From Oscillospiraceae bacterium (GTDB lineage Bacteria; Bacillota_A; Clostridia; Oscillospirales; Ruminococcaceae), in assembly GCA_004558145.1 (NCBI GenBank), contig SFDQ01000001.1, positions 1 through 64,000 on the forward strand: 64,000 nucleotides of DNA. Reading direction: 5' to 3'. The notes below the pieces were generated by a model. The model saw nothing but the letters and a program-made list of their open reading frames with translations. It searched no databases and had not been told where the DNA came from. A program made the translations under genes and the position numbers. The stretch's first letter is position 1. Each line of letters opens with the position of its first letter. Of the stretch, positions 56,054 to 64,000 are shown in pieces.

Positions 56054-58477
56054 TCAGCCCTTCGCGGCGTTTTTCTCGGCCTTGGCGATGCGGGAAAGGC
56101 TTCGCCAGCCGCGCCATACCTGCCCCAGGCCCTTGAAGAAGTGACCGTTGACCATCACCAGGATGCCCTCGGCCATCTCCATGCTCACCATGCCGTTCAT
56201 CATCTTGGCGATGCCGCGGAAGGGCATGTTGTAGATGAACAGGATGTTCAGGTCAGGCTTGCCGTTGGCGATGCTCTTTTCCTTCATGTTAGTCAGGATG
56301 CGGCCCGCCAGCCGGGCGATGGGGTTCCTGGCGTAGTACATCTGGCAGATGGCGTCGTTCATCTCCAGCAGCTTGGTCTCGTCCCACTTGCCTTCGGGCA
56401 CTTCGCGGCCCAGCAGGGCGGCAAAGGCCTCGTCGGGCACATCGTCCAGTTTGAGGTCGTAGTAGCAGGCCAGCGCTTCCTTGTCCGCGGTGGCCTGCAC
56501 GGCCTCGCCCGCCACGTTCACGCTGCCGGTAAGGCGGATGTCGGCGCAGCTGGAGCCCACCATCACGGTGTACTCGCCGCCCTCCACCTTCCAGGCCTTG
56601 GCCTGCACATCGTACCAGCGGAAGGCCTTGTCGTCCAGGGGGATGGTGACCCGGCGGCTCTCCCCTTCCGCCAGGCGCACCTTGGCAAACCCCTTCAGTT
56701 CCTTGGCCGGCCGCAGGATGGCGCTGCCGGGCTTGCCGACATACACCTGCGCCACCTCGGCGCCCTCCACACTGCCGGTGTTGGTGAGGGTGAAGCTGAC
56801 CTCGGTCTCGCTCACCGCAAGGTCGCTGTAAGCAAAAGTGGTGTAGGACAGGCCGTAGCCAAAGGCAAAGCGCACGGGCTTGTTCGCCGTTTCAAAGTAA
56901 CGGTAGCCCACGAAGGGACCTTCACGGTATTCGGCGGTGCGCTGGCGGCCGGGCCAGTAATGGCTCACCGGCTCGTCGGCCCACTCCAGAGGCCAGGTCT
57001 GGCTCAGACGGCCGCCCGGGCACACCTGCCCGGTGATGACCCGCAGGGCGGCGGAAGCGCCCGCCTGCCCGCACAGGCCGGTGTAGACCAGGGCCTTGCA
57101 GTGCTCCAGCCAGGGGGTCTCCACCGGGCTGCCGGCGGCCAGGACCACCACCACGTTGGGGTTGGCTGCGGCCACCGCCTTCAGCAGCTGGACCTGATTG
57201 TCCGGCAGGCGCATGTGCTCCCGGTCCAGGCCCTCGGTCTCGCTGATCTCCGGCAGGCCCATGTAGAGCAGCACGGTGTCCGCCTGCTTTGCCAGGGCCA
57301 CCGCCTGCTCGGTGAGGGCCTTGTCCACCGCGTCCGCCCGGGTGAAGCCCTGGGCGTAGCCCACGCTCTCCAGGGGCATCTTGTCCAGCACGTCCAGGGT
57401 GCACTCCAGCTTGGTGGGGTTCACCAAGCTGCTGCCCGCGCCCTGGTAGCGGGGGTTGGCGGCAAAGTCGCCGATGACGGCCACCTTCGCGCCGGCGGCC
57501 AGAGGCAGGATGTTCTCCTCGTTCTTCAGCAGCACCACGGCCTCTTCCGCCACCCTGGCGGCCAGAGCGTGGTGGCCTTCCTTGTCAAAGCTGCCGTCGG
57601 CCTTTTCCTTCGGGGCCACCGCCAGGATGACGTCCAGCAGTTCGTCCACCCGCTGGTCCACCACTTCCTCGCTGATGACGCCCGCCTTCACGGCGGCGGC
57701 CAGCTGGCGGTCGGAGTCGCCGGCGGTGCCGGGCATCTCCAGATGGCTGCCCGCGCGCACGCCCTCCACATGGTCGTTGGAGCCGCCCCAGTCGGTGACC
57801 ACGGCGCCCTCAAAGCCCCACTCGTCCCGCAGGATGTCGCTGAGCAGGGTCTTGTCCTCGTTGGCGTAGGTGCCGTTGATCTTGTTGTAGGAGGACATGA
57901 TGAATTTGGGCTTGCCTTCCTTGACGGCGATCTCGTAGTTGGTGAGATACACCTCACGGAAGGTGCGCTCGTCCACCACACTGTCGCTGGCCATGCGCAG
58001 GGTCTCCTGGCTGTTGGCGGCGAAGTGCTTGGGGCAGGCGGCGATGCCCCGGCTCTGGATGCCCCGGATGTAGCCCGCGGCCAGTTTGCCCGCCAGGATG
58101 GGGTCCTCGGAGAAGTACTCGAAGTTGCGCCCGCACAGAGGGCTGCGCTGGATGTTGAGCCCGGGGCCCAGCACCACGCTCACCCCCTGCGCCACCGCTT
58201 CCTCGCCCAGGGCCGCGCCCAGTTCCTCGCCCAGGGCGGGGTCCCAGGTGCAGGCCACGGTGACGGCGGTGGGCCAGCAGGTGGCGGGCAGGCTGGCGTT
58301 CAGGCCCAGATGGTCGCCCTCGCCCACCTGCTTGCGCATGCCGGTGGGGCCGTCGGACAGGTAGATGGTGGGCACGCCCAGCCGCTCCACCGACCGGGTG
58401 CTCCAGATGTCCCGGCCGGACAGAAGGCCGCACTTTTCTTCCAGAGTCATCTGTTCGATGAGTTCCTTGTGTTTCAT
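56054..58477 (-). CDS. Canonical GH3 glycosidase with C-terminal extension
   Basis: 807 residues, canonical order: barrel (about 30-250), alpha/beta sandwich (about 310-520), fibronectin-III-like domain (about 580-650), then a 150-residue extension with amphipathic helices (NILFIYNMPFRGIAKMMNGMV). Active-site parts: GRNFEYFSEDP (about 116-126), Lys150-His151, nucleophile Asp229 in TDWGG, acid/base Glu415 in TEGLDRE. No signal peptide, so probably cytoplasmic, perhaps membrane-associated through the extension. Expected beta-glucosidase or related activity. The inactive paralogue at 1052-3241 has the same layout. Confidence 0.9.
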   Translation of the reverse strand: MKHKELIEQMTLEEKCGLLSGRDIWSTRSVERLGVPTIYLSDGPTGMRKQVGEGDHLGLNASLPATCWPTAVTVACTWDPALGEELGAALGEEAVAQGVSVVLGPGLNIQRSPLCGRNFEYFSEDPILAGKLAAGYIRGIQSRGIAACPKHFAANSQETLRMASDSVVDERTFREVYLTNYEIAVKEGKPKFIMSSYNKINGTYANEDKTLLSDILRDEWGFEGAVVTDWGGSNDHVEGVRAGSHLEMPGTAGDSDRQLAAAVKAGVISEEVVDQRVDELLDVILAVAPKEKADGSFDKEGHHALAARVAEEAVVLLKNEENILPLAAGAKVAVIGDFAANPRYQGAGSSLVNPTKLECTLDVLDKMPLESVGYAQGFTRADAVDKALTEQAVALAKQADTVLLYMGLPEISETEGLDREHMRLPDNQVQLLKAVAAANPNVVVVLAAGSPVETPWLEHCKALVYTGLCGQAGASAALRVITGQVCPGGRLSQTWPLEWADEPVSHYWPGRQRTAEYREGPFVGYRYFETANKPVRFAFGYGLSYTTFAYSDLAVSETEVSFTLTNTGSVEGAEVAQVYVGKPGSAILRPAKELKGFAKVRLAEGESRRVTIPLDDKAFRWYDVQAKAWKVEGGEYTVMVGSSCADIRLTGSVNVAGEAVQATADKEALACYYDLKLDDVPDEAFAALLGREVPEGKWDETKLLEMNDAICQMYYARNPIARLAGRILTNMKEKSIANGKPDLNILFIYNMPFRGIAKMMNGMVSMEMAEGILVMVNGHFFKGLGQVWRGWRSLSRIAKAEKNAAKG

Positions 58478-58566
58478 TCGTCAAGCTCCTTGTTCTGCCG
58501 GGCTTTACGGCCATGGGGCGGAGCCCGAAGGCCCCGCCCCGGAATGACCGAAAAAGCGAAAGGTTG

Positions 58567-61521
58567 TTATTCGGCGGCGCCCTCGCCCTCAGCCACAGTC
58601 ACAACGGGCTGCTCGGAAACGCGGCGCTTGTAGTTCTTGACCGCCTTGATCTCCAGGGCCGCCAGGATCAGCACCAGCACGGCGTCGATGCCGTAGCCGA
58701 TCAGCTGCCAGGTGGGCAGGCCGGGGTTCAGGTTCTCCTCCATGTAGGCGCGGCTGTTGACCACGGTGTAGAGGATGTTCTTGCAGGCCTGACGGGCAGC
58801 CAGAACGCCGGTGGCGCTGGTGGTGTCGGTCAGGTAGTTGGTCTCGGTGGGGTAGTTCACCAGGCAGAAGTCGGTGCCGTTGCGGATGGCCTGGTCAGCA
58901 TCCATGTAGCCGTAGACGCCGAAGTAGTCGGTCAGGACCATGCCCACGAAGCCCCACTCGTCACGCAGGACGGTGTTGCACAGGGCGTTGGAAGCGCCGG
59001 CCCACTCGGTGCCGACATAGTTGAAGGAGGACATCACCGCGTCGGCGCCGCCTTCCTTCACGGCCAGCTCAAAGGGCTTGAGGTAGATCTCGCGGATGGA
59101 CTGCTCGTTGGCCCAAGTGCAGAGCATGGTGTTGCGGTTGGTCTCCTGGTCGTTCAGAGCGTAGTGCTTGATGTAGGAGTACACGCCGTGGCTCTCGGCG
59201 CCCTGCACAGCCTGGGCAGCCAGCTTGCCGCTGAGCACGCCGTCCTCGGAGTAGTACTCGAAGTTACGGCCGCTGAAAGCGGAGCGGTGGATGTTCATGG
59301 CGGGAGCGTACCAGCCGGACACATCCAGGTCGTCGGCCATGCGGCCGATGGAGGAACCGAACTTGTAAACGGTGTCGGTGTTCCAGGTGGAAGCCATCAT
59401 CACGGTGCCGGCAAAGCCGATGGAGCCCTGGCCGGTGAAGTTGTTGTTGATGGAAGCAGGGCCGTCGCAGTCGTAGGTCTGCACCTTGCCGATGCTGTTG
59501 ATGGGAGCGGTCTGGTAGCCGCCCATGGCGATCAGCTCGCTCATCTCAGAGACGGTGAGCTGGTCCAGGAAGGTATCCCACTGGGGATCGTCGTAGTCCA
59601 GACCCCGCATCTCCACCAGCTGGATGTTGTTCTTGGCGCCGGTGGTGGGCATCACGTCGTCCGCGTTGTTGTAGGCGGTGGGGTCGTAGTTGGAGTTGTT
59701 CAGGAAGCTGGCCTTGGCTTCGTCGCTCATGGACAGGCTGGCGGGAGCGGCAGTGGCCTCGGCGTAGTTGGCGAAGTGGTCGGCACGGGACAGGTAAGTA
59801 ACGTCGCCCTCCACGTTCTCGAACTGGTTGGTGGGAGCGGTCTTGTCGGTGGAACGGCCCTCATCGTAAACGATGGTCTCGGGCACGTTGTACACGCGGC
59901 TGTCCAGCACGGTGTGGGAGTCGGAGTTGATGCTGATGACGTAGTCGCCGGCCTCCAGCACGTAGGCGGCAGCGCCGTAGGTGTCGTAAGAAGCCATGTC
60001 CTCAGCCTTGAAGCTGATGGTCAGGGTCTGGGAAGCGCCGGGCTCCAGGATGTCGGTCTTGTCGAAGGCCACCAGGTTGGCAGTGGCTTTCTCGATGCCG
60101 CCGTTGGTGTAGGGCGGGTTGAAGAAGACCTCGACCACGTTCTTGCCGGCCACGCTGCCGGTGTTGGTGACGGTCACATCAAAGCTGATGGTGTCGCCGT
60201 CCACGGTCAGGTCGCTCATGGTCTGCTCAAAGGTGGTGTAGGACAGGCCGTAGCCGAAGGGGTACACGACGGTGGAGTCGTAGTCGATCAGGCCCTCGGC
60301 GGCAGCAGTCTCGTAGAACTTGTAGCCCACGTAGATGCCCTCGACGTAGTTCACGAAGCTGGGCATGGCGGTGACTTCCTCACCGGTGGAGAAGTTGGTG
60401 GAGACCACGGCGTACTCGTCCATGTTGTCGTACATGAACTGGCCGAAGTTGTTGGAGATGGGGGTGTTGAACAGGTCGTAGACGAAGGTGTCAACGGTCT
60501 TGCCGGAGGGGTTCACCTCGCCGGCCAGCACCAGGCCCACGGCGTCAAAGCCGTTCTGGCCGGGGCAGGGAGTGTAGACAGCGGCGTCCACACCGTACTC
60601 CTCCAGGAAGCCCAGCTCCATGGCGTTGTTGGTGTTGATGAGCACGATGACCTTGTCGAAGTTGTCGCACACCATCTGCAGCATCTCTTCCTCGCGGTTG
60701 CTCAGCTGCAGGTAATGGTCGCCTTCATCCCAGTCGTTGCCCTCGTTCAGGGTGTCGTCATACACGCCGTTGAAGTAGGAGTTGCCGGTCAGAGCGTCCC
60801 GCTCTTTCCAGGTGCCGTCCACGACGGCGGCCATGTCGGTGGGCATGTCGGCGTTCTCGCCGCCGGGCCGGGAGATGACCACCAGCGCGGTGTCGCTGAA
60901 CTCTTTGGCGGAGGCCATCAGTTCATCGGTGTAGGCGCTGACGTTGGGCTCGGGCAGGGTCCAGTCCTGGGCCCACATGCCCACGCTGGGACGCTCGGCC
61001 TGATAGGCCTCGTAGAAGTCCACCAGATCCTGGTTGACGTTCAGGCCGGCGTTGGTCAGGCCGGTGATCAGGTCGGTCACGGCGTACTGGTCGTTCAGAG
61101 CGCCGGAACCCACGCCGCCGTAAACGGGGGCGGTGGAAGCCCAGCCGAAGACGTTCACGTTGGAGCCGCTGGCCAGGGGCAGGGCGCCGTTGTTCTCCAG
61201 CAGGGTCACGCCTTCGCTCACCAGCTCGGTGTTGACCTCGTAGGCCTCGGCCATGCTCTCCTCGGTGATGGAGCCGCCGCCCATGGCCAGGTTGATCATG
61301 GTGAACATGGGCCCGAAGCAGATGGTGTTCACCACGATGATGACGGCCAGAGCCAGCGCCACCAGGGCGCTGCTGCGGGCCAGCTTTCTCTTGGCGACGG
61401 GCAGAGCCTTGCAGGCAATGATCACCGCCAGAGCGACGACGAGAGCAACGCCCAGCACGATCAAGTGGGTCTTGACGCTGGCCAGGACGTTGATCACGTC
61501 TTGAATGTTGATGGCTAACAT
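58567..61521 (-). CDS. Membrane-anchored, domain-permuted GH3 glycosidase
   Basis: 984 residues with reversed GH3 order: two N-terminal spans (about 19-37 and 52-70) joined by a basic loop, sandwich domain (about 95-345), fibronectin-III-like domain (about 440-545), catalytic barrel last (about 680-900), then a C-terminal span (about 940-960) with KNYKRR. The topology places the enzyme outside. GRNFEYYSED, Lys785-His786 and nucleophile Asp865 (LTDYFG) are intact. Paralogue of the 6068-9112 protein, but with different anchoring. First gene of a likely operon with the canonical GH3 and GtrA genes. Confidence 0.88.
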   Translation of the reverse strand: MLAINIQDVINVLASVKTHLIVLGVALVVALAVIIACKALPVAKRKLARSSALVALALAVIIVVNTICFGPMFTMINLAMGGGSITEESMAEAYEVNTELVSEGVTLLENNGALPLASGSNVNVFGWASTAPVYGGVGSGALNDQYAVTDLITGLTNAGLNVNQDLVDFYEAYQAERPSVGMWAQDWTLPEPNVSAYTDELMASAKEFSDTALVVISRPGGENADMPTDMAAVVDGTWKERDALTGNSYFNGVYDDTLNEGNDWDEGDHYLQLSNREEEMLQMVCDNFDKVIVLINTNNAMELGFLEEYGVDAAVYTPCPGQNGFDAVGLVLAGEVNPSGKTVDTFVYDLFNTPISNNFGQFMYDNMDEYAVVSTNFSTGEEVTAMPSFVNYVEGIYVGYKFYETAAAEGLIDYDSTVVYPFGYGLSYTTFEQTMSDLTVDGDTISFDVTVTNTGSVAGKNVVEVFFNPPYTNGGIEKATANLVAFDKTDILEPGASQTLTISFKAEDMASYDTYGAAAYVLEAGDYVISINSDSHTVLDSRVYNVPETIVYDEGRSTDKTAPTNQFENVEGDVTYLSRADHFANYAEATAAPASLSMSDEAKASFLNNSNYDPTAYNNADDVMPTTGAKNNIQLVEMRGLDYDDPQWDTFLDQLTVSEMSELIAMGGYQTAPINSIGKVQTYDCDGPASINNNFTGQGSIGFAGTVMMASTWNTDTVYKFGSSIGRMADDLDVSGWYAPAMNIHRSAFSGRNFEYYSEDGVLSGKLAAQAVQGAESHGVYSYIKHYALNDQETNRNTMLCTWANEQSIREIYLKPFELAVKEGGADAVMSSFNYVGTEWAGASNALCNTVLRDEWGFVGMVLTDYFGVYGYMDADQAIRNGTDFCLVNYPTETNYLTDTTSATGVLAARQACKNILYTVVNSRAYMEENLNPGLPTWQLIGYGIDAVLVLILAALEIKAVKNYKRRVSEQPVVTVAEGEGAAE

Positions 61522-61624
61522 TTTGCGATTCCTCCTTGCGTATCGTCCGCCGGGCGCTTTTGGGCCCGCGCGTTATCACGGTTCATACTTTAACACAAAT
61601 TTCACCCGAAAGGCCACCGGAGGG

Positions 61625-61654
61625 ACAAACTGCCATTTTTGCGGCACAAGTGGG
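61625..61654 (-). promoter_or_regulatory. Weak LytTR-like repeat upstream of cassette 2 GH3
   Basis: Minus-strand GCAGTTTGT (61625-61633) fits the LytTR 9-mer at eight positions; 21 bases upstream lies the poor match CCCACTTGT. It is 33 bases upstream of a TAAAGT -10 candidate (61587-61592), similar to the spacing in cassette 1. Confidence 0.3.
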
Positions 61655-61682
61655 AAAACGCTTTGTGCACTTTTGCAACGAA

Positions 61683-61725
61683 AAGCCCGGCTTGTTTGTG
61701 TAACACGCACAAGTCGGGCTTTTTC
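61683..61725 (-). terminator. Terminator after the cassette 2 kinase
   Basis: Minus-strand AGCCCGACTTGTGCGTG and CACAAACAAGCCGGGCT form an imperfect stem followed by TTTTCGTTG; T-rich on both sides. Confidence 0.7.
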
Positions 61726-61732
61726 TTTACCA

Positions 61733-63064
61733 TTATTTTTCCTGCGTGCCCTCTGCCAGCGGCAGCAGGATCTTGAGTTCGAACCAGTTCTTCCGGGTGT
61801 TCACCGTCACGGTGCCGCCGTACTTCTGGGCGGTGCGGCGGATGCTCTTGAGGCCGTAGCCGTGGTAGTCGGTGTTGCCCTTGGTGGTGCGGGGCAGGCC
61901 GTTCTCGAAGGTCAGCTCCCCTTCAAAGCAGTTCTCGAAGCGCAGCAGCGCAAAGTTCTTCTGGCGGGACACCGCCACGTGGATGAGGCGTTTTTCCTTG
62001 TCCTCTATCTTCTTCACGCTCTCGATGGCGTTGTCCAGCGCGTTGCCCACCAGGGTGCACAGGTCCATGGGGCTCACCCCCGCCAGCACCGTGCCGTCGG
62101 CCACCGTGGTGAGGTGGATGTCGTGCTTCTGGCAGTAGAGGCTCTTGCCGGTGAGCAGCACGTCCAGCACCTGGTTGCCGGTCTTGTTCTGGGCCTCGTA
62201 GGTGTTGATGTCGCTCTCCATCTCGTCCAGCCAGGCGCTGCGGCGCTCGGCGTCCGGCTCGGCCCGCAACGCGGCGATCTGGTGCTTGAGGTCGTGGTAT
62301 TTGCGGTTGATGAGGTCGATGCTCTCCCGCGACTGCTGGTACTGGGCGTACTGGCTGCGCAGGATGCTGTCCATGGTCTCCAGCTCGTGGCGCACCTGCA
62401 GTTCCGCCCGCTGCAGGTGGTAGGCATAGAGGATGGCGATGCCTCCCAGATCCACCAGCGTGCGGATGTTGAAGATGTCGCCCACATACTGGCTGCTGAA
62501 GGGGGTGTCCGCCTGGGTATAGCTCAGGTTGCTGATGAGAAAGGCCGACGCTCCGATGATGGCGGCGTTGGCCAGCTCCCGGGGGGTGATGGTGATGGGA
62601 TGCTCCGCCGCGTGGCTGCGGGCCTCCAGCAGGAACATCAGCCCGAACACCACGGCATAGACCACCGCCAGAAAGGCCAGCCGGGCAAGGAAGCTGTCCT
62701 GCCCCGCCAGGTTGGCGTAGTGGTAATAGAGCTGCCACTCCAGCGAAGCGCCGAACTCCGCCAGGATGAAGGCCCGCACGGTGTAGTAGCCGGCGTTCAG
62801 CGCGCCCCGGCCGCACGCCAGGAACAAGAACAGGAACATCAGCCCGATGGCCGCCAGCATGCAGGGGATCCACAGGGGCAGGGGCACGTCGTCGGTGGCC
62901 ACAAGAAAGATGCTCTGCACCGCCAGCATGCCCGCCGCAAGGCCCCAGAAACGCAGGCTGCCCCGCTTTTCGGGCAGCAGCGAGAGGATGTAGACAAGGC
63001 AGGCCAGCCACTCCGCCAGCGCCGTGTACAGGCGGGGGATGTCCGCCAGGTCGCTCGGATTCAT
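61733..63064 (-). CDS. GHKL sensor histidine kinase (cassette 2)
   Basis: 443 residues of the AgrC-like type. Six to seven hydrophobic segments in the first 215 residues, a coiled linker, H-box NRKYHDLKHQI, N-box VGNALDNAIESV and G-box YHGYGLKSI. The catalytic half closely resembles that of the cassette 1 kinase, the membrane half much less, so the two may sense different signals. The ATG overlaps the response-regulator stop (ATGA). No peptide precursor gene is seen nearby. Confidence 0.88.
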   Translation of the reverse strand: MNPSDLADIPRLYTALAEWLACLVYILSLLPEKRGSLRFWGLAAGMLAVQSIFLVATDDVPLPLWIPCMLAAIGLMFLFLFLACGRGALNAGYYTVRAFILAEFGASLEWQLYYHYANLAGQDSFLARLAFLAVVYAVVFGLMFLLEARSHAAEHPITITPRELANAAIIGASAFLISNLSYTQADTPFSSQYVGDIFNIRTLVDLGGIAILYAYHLQRAELQVRHELETMDSILRSQYAQYQQSRESIDLINRKYHDLKHQIAALRAEPDAERRSAWLDEMESDINTYEAQNKTGNQVLDVLLTGKSLYCQKHDIHLTTVADGTVLAGVSPMDLCTLVGNALDNAIESVKKIEDKEKRLIHVAVSRQKNFALLRFENCFEGELTFENGLPRTTKGNTDYHGYGLKSIRRTAQKYGGTVTVNTRKNWFELKILLPLAEGTQEK

Positions 63065-63771
63065 TTGACCACCTCGCCCACATAGTCGGTCAGCGCCGCC
63101 AGGAACTCATTCTTGCGCCCGCGGCTGATGGGCAGGGCATGTCCGCCCACGATGGCGCAGCCGTCCCGCACGCCGTCCACATGCTCCAGGTTCACAAGGC
63201 AGCCCTTGTTGCAGCGGAAAAAGCCGAAGCTCTCCAGCTTTTCCTCCACCTCCCGGATGGTGCCGGTGGTGGTGTGCTCCTCCCCGTCGGTGACGAACAC
63301 CAGATTGTGGCCCTGGCTCTCCACATAGAGGATGCGGGAGATGTCCAGCTTGCGGGCCCCGCCCCGGATGGCGATGGTCATATAGCGCCTTGCCCGCCGC
63401 TTCATCCGGCCGATGGCCCGCTCCAGCCGCTGGCTGAAGGCGAAGTAGCTCACGGGTTTGAGCACATAGTCCAGCGCATCCACCGCGTAGCCCCGGATGG
63501 CGTACTGGGCCATGTTGGTGATGAAGATGATGACCACCTCCGGGTCCACCTTGCGTATCTCCTCGGCGGCGGTCATGCCGTCCATGAATTTCATCTGCAC
63601 GTCCATCAGGATGATGTCGTACTGGGCGCGGTAGTTCTCCAAAATCTCGTCGCCGTCGCAAAAGCGCACCGTCTCGAACACCTCGCCGCTCTCGTCGGCA
63701 TAGCGCGCCAGATACTCTTCCATCTGCTTCGCGCAGGAGTCCTCGTCCTCCACAATGGCGATGCTGATCAT
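63061..63771 (-). CDS. LytTR-family response regulator (cassette 2)
   Basis: 236 residues: receiver domain with VEDED start, phospho-acceptor Asp in ILMDVQMK and Lys in VLKPVSYFAF; LytTR domain with FFRCNKGCLVNLEHV. Same architecture as the cassette 1 regulator; strongly similar at the ITNMAQYAIRGY-DALDYVLKPV stretch. Start at 63771 follows AAAGGAG. Predicted to control the adjacent permuted GH3 operon. Confidence 0.9.
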   Translation of the reverse strand: MISIAIVEDEDSCAKQMEEYLARYADESGEVFETVRFCDGDEILENYRAQYDIILMDVQMKFMDGMTAAEEIRKVDPEVVIIFITNMAQYAIRGYAVDALDYVLKPVSYFAFSQRLERAIGRMKRRARRYMTIAIRGGARKLDISRILYVESQGHNLVFVTDGEEHTTTGTIREVEEKLESFGFFRCNKGCLVNLEHVDGVRDGCAIVGGHALPISRGRKNEFLAALTDYVGEVVK

Positions 63772-64000
63772 GGGCTTCTCTCCTTTCCTGAAATGCTTTG
63801 GGGCCGGCGGACCGGCCGAACATCCTTTGGAACAAGTGAACAAGGCAGCGCGCCAGACGATGGTCAAACTGCCGAAAAAGGCGGCAAACGGCGCGGCAGC
63901 AAAGCCAAGGCTGCCCGCCCCGGCCAAGCAGCCGCGCCGCGAAGGTCTATTCTTTTTTCGCCCTTATCAGGGGATAAACACGCCGTGGATGGCGCTCACC
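63772..64000. other. Right edge, upstream of the cassette 2 regulator
   Basis: No complete gene is seen. It contains two GTTTG-core motifs on the minus strand (63864-63872 and 63884-63892, starts 20 apart) that resemble LytTR half sites. A minus-strand frame running in from the edge and stopping at 63967-63969 could be the end of a further gene, but only ten codons are visible. Confidence 0.4.

Noticed and set aside
55235..61518. Two plus-strand frames of over 1000 codons opposite cassette 2
   Set aside because: Antisense shadows of the GH3, GtrA and GT2 genes, with repetitive Gly/His/Val/Gln content.
1..64000. CRISPR arrays, rRNA, tRNA genes, transposases, integrases
   Set aside because: None was seen on either strand; no regularly spaced repeats and no recombinase motifs were found.

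Overview
The window reads as chromosomal DNA of a high-GC, Gram-positive gut anaerobe of the Clostridia, most likely an Oscillospiraceae/Ruminococcaceae member of the Faecalibacterium-Subdoligranulum-Gemmiger type. Grounds: AGGAGG-type ribosome binding sites, many ATGA and TGATG start/stop overlaps, GHKL/LytTR two-component pairs, domain-permuted GH3 glycosidases of the kind known from Ruminococcus albus and Butyrivibrio, a zf-HC2 anti-sigma factor, and a bilirubin-reductase (bilQRS) operon. The lineage is an inference; no rRNA, tRNA, CRISPR array or insertion sequence was recognised.

Layout. (1) 504-11371, minus strand: LytTR response regulator and GHKL kinase, then a five-gene operon of a surface-anchored permuted GH3, a lipoprotein, an NCS2 permease, a GH3 that has lost its catalytic residues, and a GtrA-like membrane protein. 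(2) 11530-13624: GPH sugar transporter and PIG-L deacetylase. (3) 13979-22958: housekeeping, detoxification and regulator genes, including a tightly coupled six-gene plus-strand operon (16616-19959). (4) 22990-29594, minus strand: a compact candidate defence module made of a WYL regulator, an 1154-residue DExD helicase with a C-terminal PD-(D/E)XK-like nuclease, and a 678-residue protein of unknown fold. (5) 29725-36213: small-molecule and stress genes, a less GC-rich membrane-protein pair, and a MATE exporter divergent from its likely MerR regulator. (6) 37222-39240: bilQ-bilR-bilS. (7) 39274-53040: BrnQ carrier, DUF975/CmpB-like membrane protein, LRR/InlB-repeat surface protein, GT8, Gfo/Idh/MocA dehydrogenase, NagB-like deaminase, ECF sigma/anti-sigma cassette and a large conserved membrane protein. 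(8) 53126-55251: GT2 and UDP-galactopyranose mutase. (9) 55442-63771, minus strand: a second copy of the arrangement in (1): LytTR regulator, GHKL kinase, permuted membrane-anchored GH3, canonical GH3, GtrA.

How the parts fit. Regions 1 and 9 have the same gene order and look like paralogous sensing/glycosidase cassettes at the two ends of the window. In one the intracellular-type GH3 keeps its catalytic residues, in the other it has lost them, while the linked GtrA proteins stay about four fifths identical. LytTR-style direct repeats sit upstream of the first permuted GH3 and, more weakly, of the second, which suggests that each two-component pair controls its adjacent glycosidases. The helicase-nuclease module with its WYL regulator is the best candidate for an undescribed defence system. 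The bilQRS operon carries a clear double operator.
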